DNA of 64,000 bases from Symbiodinium natans. Lineage: Eukaryota > Sar > Dinophyceae > Suessiales > Symbiodiniaceae. This document shows, in pieces, positions 29,451 to 42,400 of the stretch. Under the pieces are notes generated by a model. That model ran no database searches and was not told the DNA's origin. It saw only the letters and a list, made by a program, of their open reading frames with translations. The stretch covers positions 124,001 to 188,000 of the forward strand of contig CAJNDS010002561.1 of the NCBI GenBank assembly GCA_905221605.1, read 5' to 3'. Each line of letters opens with the position of its first letter. Within the stretch, counting starts at the first letter, position 1. The position numbers and the translations under genes were made by a program.

Positions 29451-32359
29451 TGTGGGTTGTTTGTTTCCGCGTGACATGTTCATCGCATCCCAGTTGTTGC
29501 CTTGCAAGACCCTCCGTGGGACTTCCTCCCACTCAGCTGAAAAGTTCACTGGCTGAAGATTGGGGGGGACCTCTCATGATTCTGCTGATCCCCGCCTGAT
29601 CCCGGCCCTACAGGCAGATGAGATTCCCGAGGCTGTCTTGGAGAAGCTCCTGGAAGAGATGATCGAGAAGAAGTCTGCCGGAGCGGCGATGGTGAGACAA
29701 GTCCTGACGCGCTTGGCCAATCACCGGGCTGCGATCCAGGTGAACGATTTTGTGAACAAGAGCTTGTTCTTTGAGGCGAGTCCAGACAAGCCACAAGAGT
29801 TGTCGCAAGAAAGACTTGAAGGCCTGCTTCAGGCAAGCTATGAGCTGTACTGCATTGAGCCTGCCTTGGTGGCGCGCGTGCTCCAGAACCTGAATGCAGA
29901 CCTGCAGCGCGCAAATCCCAACAGGCGAAGGGCGATCACTGCCTTGGTTGCACAGCTTCTGGCGCACCGGGAGCCTTCTGGACAAGTCCCTTCCTGCACA
30001 TGGGCCTCTTCTGGTCTTGTGGACCGTTTTCAGGATCGGCTAGCTGATGCAGACGAGGGAGTACGCATGACTGCTTTGGAAGGTGCGTCCGCTGTGCTGC
30101 AGTCTGTTGTGATTGAGGGCCGCGGCCATGAAGAAGCCAAGACAGGTGCAGAGGGCATCGACAAACTTGAGGGCATTCGAAAGAAGATGGCCGACCGATG
30201 CCTTGATCCAAATGATCAGATACGGCTCCGAACAGTGGAAATCTGCATGCAGCTTGCCTCCTCGGATGCTGGCTTGGTTTTCCTGTTGCCGATCTTGCCC
30301 GAAGTCTCCAAGAGGATCTTGGACAAGAAGCCTCGGATTCGAGAAGCATGTGCACAGGCCTGCGCGCAACTCTATGCCAAGCATGCTCTGCCTCACTGGC
30401 TGAGTGGACAAGGGCAAGCAGCCCAGCGGCTGAGCTGGATACCGGCGCTCCTGTGCGAAGCCTTTTCCGTCTTTTCCAGCGGCCGCCTGGGCTATGTCGC
30501 ACAGATTGAGGAGCTCATCGAACAGCACATCCTGGGATGCGGCACCGGATTGCCCCCAGACCAGCGTGCCCGTGCCTTGATTGGTCTCTGCAGCTCAGTG
30601 CGCACACAGCCGTCACAACAGGGCCTGGATGGCCTGAGCATGCTGCTGTCCAAGAAGCGCGATGCCAACAAAGCCTTGCGGCGGTTTGTTCGTGCACGAA
30701 TGCAGCCCGGCTGCGACTTCTATAAGTCTGGCTAAGTCTGGCTCTGTTTGCCCGTAGTTCCATGTAGTTCCTAGCCTCTTCCTTTGTTGCTCAAGCTTCG
30801 GCTGTCTGCCTTTCAGGACCAACGCTGCACCGCTGGGAGAAGTTCAGGGCTCCAGGTGCTCCAATCTCATGCCGTTGGAATCAACGGAGAACGAAGCAAT
30901 CCAGGCAACCGATGGCGAGAAGCCGATTGCTGGCGATTCTTTCAGAAATCTCTTTGAAAACTTGGCGAAATGGAGCCCTACGCATGAGGACAAGTATGCC
31001 AGACCCGAGTCGCTCGGTCTGCACTTGCGTTCCCTCGATGCCGTGCGGGACAAGACGCTCTGGGTCCACCTGGACCACTTGCTGGATCCTAACATTCAGG
31101 ACAGCACAGGTGAGATGACAGAGCAGGTTCGTGAGCTTGACCGGCTTCTGCGGGTGCACAAGCTAGGAGAGACGGCGCCCCTAATTCGTCGAGCCTTGGT
31201 CTCCACGTGGCTGCTTCCGGATCAAGTGGCCGCACTCTTGGATATTTGGACTGGGCAAGCTACCCAGGCAGATGGCAGGGAGGTTTCGACACCGGCTTCC
31301 GACATTTCCGACATCATGATGGCAGCTCGAGCCACGGTGGCCTTCTTGCCCAAGTACTTTGCTGGAGCATTCTCATTCTCACCCTTTCTCGGTGAGCTGG
31401 TCAAGCTTCTGAAGGAATGCGGGCCAGAGGATGCCCAGACCATCTTGCAAGCTTTGAGTCGAATTCACAAGCAGATGCTTCAAATGCATTCAGAATTGCC
31501 GGCGTCATGTCTTGAGGGCATGTCGGGCGTGTCCCTTCCAGTTCCAGTCGGCGAGGCTAGCGAGGCAGGTTTTGCGGAGCTCCTGCTGGAAACTTTGCAC
31601 GTCGTATCTCAACCCGGTCAGAGCTCGGCAAGCTCAGCTCGCAAGTGTGCCAGACTCCTGCTCATGCTTCCCGACGATTCCCGTGCTTCGGTGACCAGGC
31701 AGCTCCTGCTGTGGGCTGACAGCTATCTGAGCGGTAGACGGGGCCATGCGAGCAAGCAGAGCGAAGGGGTCGCAAACAGTGAAGGTACAGGCGATGCAGC
31801 AGAAGTTCTTTCCTGGCGCACCATTGCGTTCCACCTGGCAGCAGCCATTTTGGAGACCCCCGGCGCCTGCCTAGACATCGACTACGACTGGAAGCCTTGG
31901 CTCCAGGAGGCCCAGAGCATGCTACGCCCAAACACAGGTGCCGGTGAGCTTTCACTGCCATCGCTTCAGAGCCTGCAATGTGCTGCTGCAGAGCTGCTTG
32001 CGGCTGGTGGAACTGCCTCGCAGGTGGCCAGCTTGCTGCAAGGACCTTGGCTTTCCATGCAAGGCTCGGAGCCTTTGGTGCTCCTGTCCGATGCCACAGC
32101 TACTGCAGGTGGCCCTGCCTTGCTTGACGATCGGGCCGTGTACTTGGTGTGCGCTGCCCTGCGCAGTTTGCGGTTTGGCCGCCTCGAGCTATCAACGCAG
32201 CTGCTGGCCCAGCTTTCGGAGCGGTGTGGTGACTTTATGGAAGGGCGGCCCGTGGGTGACGTCGAGAAGCTGCTCCAAATGCTCCAGAAGTTCCAAAAGC
32301 ATTCGAAGCTCAAGATTGCAGATCGCCTTTTGACTGACATCTATAGAAGGATTCAGTAG
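27388..32359 (+). CDS. PDS5: Sister-chromatid cohesion protein PDS5 homologue, eight exons
   Basis: HEAT-repeat cohesin regulator acting on chromosomes. Exons 27388-27487, 27540-27623, 27714-27814, 27915-27958, 28016-28118, 28209-28397, 29614-30701 and 30817-32359 join without a frame break into 1083 residues. Recognisable blocks in family order: [147 protein letters not shown] and [20 protein letters not shown]. The C-terminal exon is divergent but helical throughout. The first ATG (27388, context GCCATGG) begins a basic, Ser/Ala-rich leader. Donors are GC at 27488, 27624, 28119, 28398 and 30702, and GT at 27815 and 27959. The 30702 junction is the least certain. The 1216-bp sixth intron carries a hexanucleotide repeat. 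Length is within the PDS5 range. Confidence 0.9.
29135..29437. repeat. TGTCCC/TGTCTC hexanucleotide repeat in PDS5 intron 6
   Basis: About 45 units of TGTCYC, the YC position switching between blocks of TCCC and TCTC, ending in a TG dinucleotide run (about 29412-29447). It produces false Cys/Val/Leu proteins in all frames. Confidence 0.92.
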
Positions 32360-32439
32360 TGGGACAACTTGCCCGGTAGCCAAGACTAGCCGCACCAAGG
32401 CTTGAGGCTCTGCACCACGCTTCCATCGATCTTCTGCTT

Positions 32440-33754
32440 TGCAACGCAGAAGAAGCACCGCGATGCAGGGCAGAGGATTTTACAAGCCTGGCTTCGAGCA
32501 GCCCAGCAAGGCAGGCTTCAATCGCATGCTGTGGCACACAATACTGGTGGCCATAGTTTTTTCTTTTTGACAATGGGCATTTCTAGGTGCACAACCTGGC
32601 TTGCTGGATTTCTCCGTGGCTTGCTTCGTCCACTTCCTGTCAAGGCTCAGAGCCCACGTCGTAGAATTGATATGAATTCTCCATCCAAAGTTCAAGAATC
32701 GATAGTCGATTGACCATCCCTTCTTCACAATTCGAGACCTCAGCTTTGCGAGGCTTCAGATCTTCAAACGCGAAGCGGCAGCATCTGTGTCAGCCTTCCC
32801 TGAAAGCAGCAAGGTGGGGGCTTTTCTTCGAGATTCTCAGAGCAATGTCGTTACTATTATTTTACCGGTAAGAGCCTCATCAAAGCCAATCCTGGTCGCC
32901 TGCAGGTGTCCACCTTCTTCTGCGAGGCATTGCTACGATGCAACCCTGAGGGTGCCGAGCTACTGGGCACGGCTCTGAGGGTTTGCGATCGCGTCCGCTA
33001 CTTCGTGGATCGCGAGGCAGAGGTGCGGCGGAACACCTGACTTCCAGCTCCGGCAAAAACAGCATGACTGGATTGCTGCAGTAGATTCAGTAGACCAGTG
33101 GCAGCTGCCAGAAGGATGGTTCATCTTCCGTGAAGATTGCTGCCGGTGTGCTGCGGTACGTGGTGGAGAAGCATTGTCCCGAGCTGGGCTTGCAGGCAGC
33201 ATCTCTCCTGCAGGGGGCCGTGACTCAGCTGCAGAGCAGCATGCGAGTGCGGACCGCTGGGTTGAGTCTTCGTCGAGAGTATCACCGGAGCCACTGAGCC
33301 GAGGCTCGTGGCAGTATGCCTGCGCAGCTGTTTGCGATCGATCCTGCAACTGAGCGGCTCTTGAATGCGGCCGCACTCAAAGACAGCCAGCAAGAACAGG
33401 AGCACTTCAGACAGCATCGCTAGCTGTTTATGCTTTGAGTCGAATGGCGGCTGACGGCTCCATGCAACCTGTGATTCTGTGGGATGGCAGCATGCAGGAG
33501 TCGCAGATTCCCGAAACACCGGCTCTCCAAGACGCTGGCCAAGATGCAGTTGCGTCACCGGAGCGGATCAAGGCAAACTCTTTGTGATTTGTGCGCTGGT
33601 CAATGGTGGTCATACTATCTCGTTTGTACTTATGCACCTTTGCCCGACTCTACAGGAGGTCGAGGTCCAGTCGTCTGCACTTGTGCAAGACGCCAGGCGC
33701 CCAGCGCAGCCCAGCTTGCTGCACTTGACCGTAACAGCGGGTGCCACTTGTTGA
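32440..33754 (+). CDS. Unidentified helical protein, multi-exon
   Basis: Exons: 32906-33022 (STFFCEALLRCNPEGAELL, ALRVCDRVRYFVDREAE), then 33112-33246 (KDGSSSVKIAAGVLRYVVEK, LGLQAASLLQGAVTQLQ). A very short exon from 33328 follows (LFAIDP, end uncertain), then 33411-33572 (TASLAVYALSRMAADGS, PVILWDGSMQESQIPETPAL) and 33656-33754 (VEVQSSALVQDARRPAQP, stop TGA 33752-33754). The first pair joins through GT-AG and the last pair through a GC-AG intron (33573-33655), both in phase. A possible earlier exon near 32440-32560 reads QRILQAWLRAAQQGRLQS. The helices resemble a HEAT/ARM-type solenoid but no family is recognised. The gene starts soon after the PDS5 stop; I cannot exclude that it begins with an unseen exon. 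Confidence 0.55.
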
Positions 33755-35200
33755 ACAAGCGTCACTAGCTCGATGTGAGCACTTGTGTTGCATGTGTTGG
33801 TGTTACAAGCGGTCTGGCGGCTTGGTGCTGCAGGGCCCAGGGTCGCTCGTATTGCCGCTAGCCTTAGTTGCCTTGGCTCTGCTTGATACAGGCCAGTAAC
33901 CGAGTTGATATGCGATGCTTTGTTTTCTTGGCTGTTGCCTGAGATACGGCTTTTGTTCCAGAGGTGCACATAGGTTCAAGTTGTGCACTGCGCAGCGGTA
34001 CAATGTTCATGATGTCCTGCGAGAGCCTCCTCGCTTAGCCTCGTTTGGTTTGATCATTGACCATGGTGACCTTTAGCACTAAACCCCCTGTTTCCGAGTA
34101 CTGTACCCTTTGCTTCAGAACACCCCCCCAAAATCAAACTATTCTTCCTCATAAGGGCAGTATAGGGATTATTATCTTGTGTTTTTGAGGGTTCTGAAAA
34201 ACACTTGCCAAGGTCCTCACCACGCCCCAACGTCGCCCGAGCCTCCTGAAGCGTGGAGCCGGATCCTCGCCGCAGACACCAAGCCCGAGACGCTGGGCAT
34301 GGAGACGTTCCAAGGGAATTCGGGGAATCCAAGGCAGGAGTATCCACCCCCAAGAAAGCCCCGAACACCGTACTTTGTGGAGATCTTTTTGAGTTTTGGA
34401 CCAGAGTGAATCTTTGGATATGCATGTACACATCTTGGGATCCGTGCTTTGCCGAGCGTGGGATAGGGGATTCCGGCTAGCGGTTAGTGACGGTTAGTGC
34501 CGATGGAAGTTGGCAGGGTCTTCATGTGTTGGAGGTCCTGCCTTAGCAGTGCATGGTACATATATGACATATATGCCAGCGTGAATTGCGAAACGGAACA
34601 TGTCAGAGAAGCCAAGGCAGCCAGAAGCGCAGCCTCACGGGGGAAGCCGTCAGTGCAGCCCTGGCCGCGCAGTCCGCCAAGAAGACGAAGAAGCAGCGAG
34701 TGCCATGCTAAGAATCCCTGAAAGGCTCCAATTCAACTGCCGAGCACATGCAGCGGGAATTCCAAAGTTAAACTCGGAGTCCGGAAGAGCGAAGTAGCAC
34801 AGCACTCCTGGTTGCATCACTGCTAAGCTTGGGTACGTACTACAATGTTGCAGTGCTCCGATGATAAAGCTTCATGTTCGCCTGGTTCCAAAAAGGCGTT
34901 GTTCGATCGTGTGCCGGCATGTCCGGCATGTCCGGCATGTCCGGCTTTCGGGAAAGCCAGTGGGCATCCCGAGAATTGTTTGTAGCATGGTCGCCACTTC
35001 GAAGCAGAGGGGGCGCATTCTCACCTTAGCAGCCTTAGCAAAGGCTCAGCTTGAGTCATGGCCTTTTGGACGGGAGGGCACTGGCTTCCGAGTGAGGAGC
35101 ATTGCCAGTGTCGGGATGTCCAAGCACCAATGCCAGGCAACAGCTGTCAGTGGACAAAAATGCTGCACTTGTCTTCTGGCATCTCTTGACAAACCGTGCA
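33755..35200. other. No confident gene
   Basis: No family signature. A 9-bp unit (CGGCATGTC) is repeated three and a half times at about 34916-34946. Short coding-like pieces near 34650-34715 (EAVSAALAAQSAKKTKKQR) and 35030-35200 are unsupported. Confidence 0.35.
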
Positions 35201-35216
35201 GGACATGAAAGGGCAT

Positions 35217-35930
35217 CTCTCTAGCACAGTGTCGACCGTGTCGCTGCTTGCGGAGGCCATTTGTTTGGAGGATTGCGTGCGATTGCCAGAACTTCGAGCT
35301 CGAATCCTTCGCTGGGTGAGAACGCAACCACGGCAGCATCAGCAGCAAGCGGCCTGGTAGAGTTGCTGGCTGAGTCTTCCCAGAGCGTGCAACCCTGAAC
35401 TGGGATGAGCTGGACGGCGCTGGCAATGACACCGAAAACGGGAACCAATGCACTGCGCGGATTTTGCCAGTGAGAACATACTTGCTCGTTAGCTGGCAGC
35501 CAAGTCTGGAAATCTGTGGCATGTGTTCCTTTCGGCCGCCCAGGTCAAGTACAGATACAGAGTGCTCACGCGGCGGGATGAACACCGTCCAGACCGTGAG
35601 CGCCACGAGCTTATGGAAGCTGTTAGAGTCGGACATTCGGACAGTCGGACGTTCGCACTTGCCATTCAGCAGCCTTGGTGCCTTGTGACTTTCAGGTCTA
35701 CCTGCCGTCAGGCGGAGATCTCGTTCCCGGCACCGTGAGGCCAGGCACCTCCTGCAACAAGCGCATCGGATCCGCAAACCGCCATCAATCACCTCTAGTC
35801 CGAGAGTCGGACGGGCGAAACATAAGCTCGCGTCTCAGCCCAACCTCCCGAAGGGGCTTCAGCACGAACAGTACCTCCATGTACTCCTGCTTTTAGCATT
35901 CTTGGTGACAGGTGTCTCCACATTGGTCTC
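35217..35930 (+). CDS. Unidentified exons, possibly upstream part of the coiled-coil gene
   Basis: Three + strand segments read as protein: about 35217-35360 (SLLAEAICLEDCVRLPELRA, then ILRWVRTQP), 35545-35669 after an AG acceptor (KYRYRVLTRRDEHRPDRERH, then ELMEAVRVGHSDSRTFA), and 35697 onward (YLPSGGDLVPGTVRPGTS). The middle one is strongly charged. No family is recognised and the exact junctions are not established. They precede the coiled-coil exons on the same strand and may be its N-terminal region. Confidence 0.4.
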
Positions 35931-36489
35931 GAGGCCAGGAAGTGCCACGTGGCATTTTCTATGTGTAGTGTGGCTTGAAGATCTCAGCAGATGCCCTTTA
36001 GATTCAATAGATCTGGCCAAAAGCATGTCGCACTTGTGGCGGTTGTTGTTGCAAGCAAGCATGTCACCTGGACAATTTAGCCGATGCATCCGCATTGTCG
36101 GGTTTGGCTCGCAGCTGCTGTGTCGGTCTGCCCGCTACGCAGAGCTACAAGGCTTTTCAACTCCAAGTCTGCCATTCAAATGCCTGTGACTCAACTGCGC
36201 ATGCTCATGCCTGACTGAATTCGAGATGCTAGAAAGATGCATGAAGTGGCGGAAGAATCCGACACATTCCGACAAGCAACAGTCCAGACTTGAAAGCGCC
36301 ACAACGTATCCGAATAAACCTGGAAAAGTCGGTGAGACAATCTGGGACAATCCGGGCGTGACCATGCCATGCTTCGGGGTGCGGATCTTGGAGAGGCAGA
36401 GCTGCGGCGCCGCCTCTCTCAGGCTTGTCTGGCAAACTCAAATCAGCTCAAATTCCTTGGTTTTTGATGACATGATCACCTCTCTATAG

Positions 36490-39400
36490 CCCCTCAGACA
36501 CTCAGCCCCCGACATCGATCCCCAACGGCGAACTCCAGGAGACCGAGCAGCGGGAGGTGCTTTCCCATGCGCTGCAGCGGCTCATCCGATCAGCCGAATT
36601 CTGCCGGGATCGCCTCGCGGTGGGGAAGCCGGAGGCGGGGCCGATACTGGACGCGCTCCGGCCAGTGGAGCGGCTTGGCTTTTCTAGCATTGAGATGCGA
36701 GAGGACATGTGTTGTTGTACAATGTTGTGGTTTCTTTTGAAGACCCGCGTAAGCAGTGCCAGCGTGCAGAAGCTCTGAGGCTGGACTTGCATGAGGCATC
36801 CAAAGTGTGCACTTCATCGTCATCAGAGGCCAGGAGACCCCCGCACTTCGGGACGTCGCAGCAGTTGCCACGGCCGTCCTCCTGTTGTTTAAGTCCTGTT
36901 AATCTCTGGTTGTTGCTGAGTTTCCCACACAGGGTCGGGCATGTTCTCTTTGAAGCCAGGCGGGAGCTGTGGCCGGGAGTTATGAGGTCTTGCGGGAGTC
37001 CCTGCAGGCACACCCTGCGTGCTCTTGTTCAATGCGCGCCTTGCTGTTTTCCATTGAGTTGCTCCGGAAGCATGCTCGCATGTGCAAGGACATGCAGGCA
37101 AAATGTGAAGAGCTGAGCGCCGACCTGCGCAAAAAGACAGAAGCCAACGATGCCCTGGAGCACACGTTGGCTAATAAAAAGGCGCGGCGTGCGCCATGAG
37201 TTGGTTGGGAGCCACTTGAGTCACTGCAGCCGCAGAGCACTGAAGGCTCATGTGCAGCGACTTGACGACCAGGTCCAGGCGCAGGAGCGCGCTGTTGAAT
37301 GAGCATGGCGACTAATGTTGGACTCGCTTTAGTGCGCAGGCCTCCCCCCCCCCCCAAACAATTTTGGGGTTTTCGGGGATCCTGAATAATGTGGGCTGGG
37401 GCTGGGACGGGGCTGGGGGTAGGGCGGCTTAGGGGTCGAGGGTTGAGGGGAAGCCTTGAAGCTTGAGGGTCTAAGCTTTCCAGGCTTTGTAGCTCCACGG
37501 TCGCCGGGGCTCCGCATAAATGCGGACCACCGAAACAACTTGCTAAAGCGAATCAGGGCAGCTCGTGGGCTGCTCCCTTGGAAAATTGTTTGGGGGCCTG
37601 TTTCGTAATGAAATTTTGAAATGAATTCAAATAAGGCTGGACACCAAAAATTCCGGAGTTTCTGAATCAAAACTTTTTTTAGTTTTTGGCTCCCCGGCCC
37701 CCCGCCCTTCAACCCTGGCCGGGCAAACATCGCATAATTGAGGAGCACCCTAAACAATGGGGGGTCCCAAACATCGCATAATAGTGCCCCTTCTCACTAA
37801 AGCGAGTGCAACATTACGAACATCCATCTTTCTAGCATGGTTTTGGCACATGGACAGGGGCCCCTTTAACATCGAAAGGTCTCCAGTCCGGGGCTTGTGG
37901 GTGGCCGTGGCCAAACCGACTCCTTTCACAAAGCCTTCTCCTTCATGCCTGCTACACGCTGCCGTGCGGCTGCCCCAAGCAGCACGAAGCAGATAGAGAA
38001 CAAGAAGAACACAATGTTTAAACAGCGCGGACACTGCCTTCAAAGCCCGTCCTGGAGCAGCTTTTGCCAGGAGGCGGTGTTGGACCTGCGAAGGAGGGAG
38101 CAAGCCTGGCAAGCAGAGTCATGGCTTTCTGGTACCAGGGACTTTATTCGCCAATGAGACCTTGAAAGCATAGTTGTCTGAATGAGGAAACTTTCTGGAG
38201 CTCGGAGCCTTGACAGTGGCCCAAAGCCTCCCAAGAATATTCATACGGGGTCTACATCCCAAAGCCGAATCCTACTAATATGGGAGCTCTGCTGGAAGGT
38301 GCAAGGCCGATTTCAGCTTGTGCTTTAAGCTCAATGGACTGGTTGCTGTGCTCGTAGCTGTGGTGGATGGCATGTAGTGGTGTCCCATAGCACCCTGCGG
38401 CCTCCTTGTTTCGCAGAAATCTGGTGTGGCAGCACGTAAGACTACCGTAAGACATCGAAAGTGGGCATCGTTTTTCTAGGCGCGCTTTCTGTGGCAGCCC
38501 AGGAGAGCTTGGAGGAGCTGCAGCGAAGGTCCCGGTCAGAGGCCAGAGCTGCAATGGACGTGCCATGATGTGCGCCGTGCATACAAGCTTCAGCTTCTCT
38601 CAGCTTGGGCCCTCGAAGTGTTGGTGCTCTCTTCAGCCAGCAAGTGCTGGCAAAACAGAACGCAAGATACAAAAAATTGTAGCGGACTTAGTGCACGACT
38701 AATGGTCCCACAAATGAAACATGCTCTATGTACATGTATATACATATGTGTCCTGTACCTTCGCTCTTCTCACCTCTCAGGCATTTCCAGGGCATGTAAG
38801 ACTTCCTTTGCGTAAGCCATGGAGTTGTGTTTCATGGGCGCGTTCCTTTCGCTTCACTTGGCCATCCATGGCTCCTCCTACATACATCAATGGAATCAAG
38901 TCCTGCTCCACTCTGGCCGAGTTTTTGAGGCGGAGGCCCGGGAACGAGAGATTCATCTCCGCCACGAGGAAGCGCCTCGACCAGCATTAAGTGAACCCTC
39001 TTGGACTTCTCAGCCTGACTTGACCTTCGCAATATGTTTCCAAGTGGCTTTGTGTTGGAGCGTAGAGTCGATCAAGGCAAAGGGCTGAAGAGACCCTGCT
39101 CTGACTTCTGAAGTCAGGACTACCGAGTGGTTCGCCACAACTTAGCCAAGCCCTACGTGCCAAAACACCGGCCTGTGTGGATTTGCTGGCCGTAGAAGCG
39201 TTCCTGAGGATTCTGCAGCATCAGCCTGAACATTATTCTTTTGCATGCTCCTCCTTCTGCCGACCTCCCGCATCGGCCTGGCAGTGTAAACATGCAGTTT
39301 GTCCACACGCTATAGAGAGAAAACCGTTCATCTCAGCACCAACCCCCTAGCCCTAGCACGCGCTTCCTGATTCCTGATAAGTACGCGCCGTTCTCGGAGA

Positions 39401-42400
39401 GAACGCTGAGAGAACCCAAGGCCTTGAAGCAGCTGGCCGCAAGAGAAAGCCGAACTACGGCGCTCTTGGCTGAAAAGCTTCGGAGGCTTCGGAAAGGTCT
39501 GGGAGCTGCGCAAAATGCGCTTGTTTCCATCCGATGCTCGGATGATTTTCAGCCATTTTCAGCCAGCTTGGACACATCGAGGCCATGAGCCAGGCTGACA
39601 CGTGTAGTGAGTACTGCTAGGTACTGTTGCATCTGCTGCTAATTTAATGCAGTCGCAGATCACCCCCAAGGAGACGCGTTGAACAAGCCTGCAGTGGAAG
39701 CCATGCTGCGAGAGTACTTGGATCAGCTGCACGTTGGGGAGCAGAAGATCTGCGAGAGAGTTATGTCGTACTTGCTGCTTGCATGCAGCCAGTTTACAAA
39801 CTTACACACAGGCATGTGTAGGCCATGCACAGACTGTGGCAAGGCAAGCGCAGCGCGCACGTCAAGTTCGCTTGGAGGGCCTCGTGAGTGACCTCAACAT
39901 GAAGGTGGCCATCCAGAGGGAGAGGCACCAGCAGGCGTGCGGAGCTTCACACAGAGCTTCACAGAGCGTCAGCTTGTGTAACGCGATGGAGGAGAGCTTT
40001 CGAGCTGCTCAGCAACAAGCATTGCTGGCCGCTGGAACAGCTGATTTGCAGGCACATGGCCCACACGGCCACACCCACCTGCTTTTTTCTCAAAAAGCCT
40101 CCCCGTTCAGTGGATTCAGGCGCGCTCTTCCCGAGAGCTGGAGCGCCTCTCGTCACAGCTGCAAGCCACCAGCCGAACAGTTGCGATGGAGAGTTCCATT
40201 GCTATCCAGGACTGCAGCCTTCAGAACACTCATTCTCTCAGAATTTCAAAAGGCATCTCTTGTCCCTGCAACCACCATTCAATAAGATCTGTGAAGGCCT
40301 AGGTCACACAGCAGGTGCTCGAAAATGGGTTCAAACAGAAAAGATGCCGCGCGGGCGCCCCTGAATGCATGTTGTTTCAACCCAACCTCCAGGAACAATC
40401 GCGGCGGCAGCGGCAACGCGATGTGATTGAGGCACAGCGACGCGACGCCCAGGCGGCTCAGGAGCATGCAAGGCCTGGAAATGCTGCTGGGAGCCACAAG
40501 AGACCTGAGCAGCTCCAATGTGCGTGAGTATGTGGCATTTGGATTGTCAGCTTGGGTTTCTTCGGGATGTTTGAACAGAGAAATGAAGCTTTCCGGGAAT
40601 GCAAAGCAGGCACGATCTCCAGCGACTTCGCGAGGCTGTCGAGATGGCGAGGTCGGACTTGAACAGGCCGACACCCATTGTCGCGCAACGACGAGTCCGA
40701 AATTCAAAGGGCATCTGGTGCTAGTGCTCTACATACTTGCCTGGCGTGTGCTTTCCGCCTTGCGAGGCAGCAGGAAGTGCTTAGCACGGTTCGCAAGCAC
40801 ACGCGTTGCTTGCCAATTTCTGGACATGACACGCCTCATGGCATTCTCTCACGTGCTGTGTTGGCAGGAGTGCGACTTTAGTGCAGACGAGAGAGGATGA
40901 GTCGATTTGTGATGCTTACCATTGGTCAGTTGAGGTGAAGTCCAGGACGCGCTATCTCTGGCCACCAATGGCAACGAGCACCTGAAGGCTTACGCCTTGC
41001 AGATGCTTGTGGGCTCCGTTGCAGCATGCTGCAGTGGCAGTGCAAGAGCTTCAAAGAGCCTCCTGAGGTGCAGCTGGCAGAGTACCGAGCTCGTTCTCAG
41101 AAGGTGCTTCAGGAGGAGGCGTAGAATGGCGTAGTATGCAAAGTCTTCGTAGCCCCCTCGTGCCAGCACAGTTTTCACAGGTCGTGGCGCGGCAAGCAGC
41201 TCACGAAGAACGCTTTCTCAGAGAACGGCGCGTCCATGAGGCTGCTTGCGTTTGTCATGGCTCCGCAGGGCCGGCGCTCCGTTTGCCCGCCACGCCGAAT
41301 GCATGTCACAATGACAATCCTTTCCCGTACTAAGATGCTAGCAAGATGCTTATGTTGCAGTTGCTGTGTTGGCTGTGGTGAGAGACAAAGGCTAACCTCA
41401 CAGCTGCCAGAGATCGGAAGACAGAGCTGGAACTTCAGCTGGCCAACCAAAAGGCTGATGCCAAGGCACGCACAGATCGGACACTTGGCTTCAGCTTGTG
41501 GGTGGCAGAGGTAGTAATGAAAGTTGCAGGTATTTGCAGGTCTTTTGCTTGCCCTGAGGATCGCGGATCTCGGCCAGGAAGTACAGAAGATGCGCGAGGA
41601 AGTCTCAGAAGTTCGAAGACAGGGTGCAGGGTGTGATGGTGAGTTTAGCATAGTCAAGCCACGATCGTGTTTAATCCAACAGCTGTTTTTCGGCAAGCGC
41701 TGTCAGAGGCTGGGCTCGTCGAGTGCCCGTCAGCCTAACTCATACTTGCTACTTATACAGAAGTCATAGAGTCGTAGATTCAGGCAGATGGCCAAAATGC
41801 ATGGCTTCACATGGCTTCATGCGAAGCACGCCAGGTGCCGAAGCGTCCACTGCCCGCACGGTGCTGGAGGACCTTTTCGCTCAGGAGCGCAGCGCCTGGA
41901 ATGAGGAAACGCTGGCGGCGCGAATCTGCATGGACAAGGTCACTCTGCAGGCGAGGTGAAGTGAGACGGCGGACACTTTGGAGTTCCGGCATGTTCTGGC
42001 AACAGGCTGAGAGCTTAGAGGAAGAGCTGCAACTTGTCACGGAGAAGGCGCTTCGGATACCGACGAACTCGATTCCTCACCTTGCTGTTGCCTGTTGGCT
42101 TTTCGAGTGCTGCTATTGCCGCTGTTCACGACCAGGCAGCTGCCACGACGTCAAAGTCTGCAGCCAGGAGGGAGGAGGAATGGACACATGTGGAAGCACT
42201 GGAGAACCGGCTGTACCTGGACTGCAAACAAGGTGTTTCTACAGTCGCTTCATGAGGATTCGAGCAGCTTTGGCTCCGTCATACCACTGGGTTGGTCATC
42301 ATGTTGCGCACGATGCTGTGTCACGGCCTCCGAGGCGTGAGGCGAAGGCCGAGCTGACGAATGCCAAGCGTAGACTGGCAGCTGAGAACGACGCGCGCCC

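Noticed and set aside
28963-29599. ORFs of Thr/Gln/His/Arg or Cys/Val/Leu repeats
   Set aside because: Translations of the TGTCYC repeat in a PDS5 intron.
32906-33040. Continuation of PDS5 beyond 32359
   Set aside because: PDS5 exon 8 ends in a clean in-frame TAG and no donor joins it to the later exons; kept as a separate unidentified gene.
35046-35792. 248-codon - strand ORF
   Set aside because: Opposite + strand exons with better protein character; no family motif.
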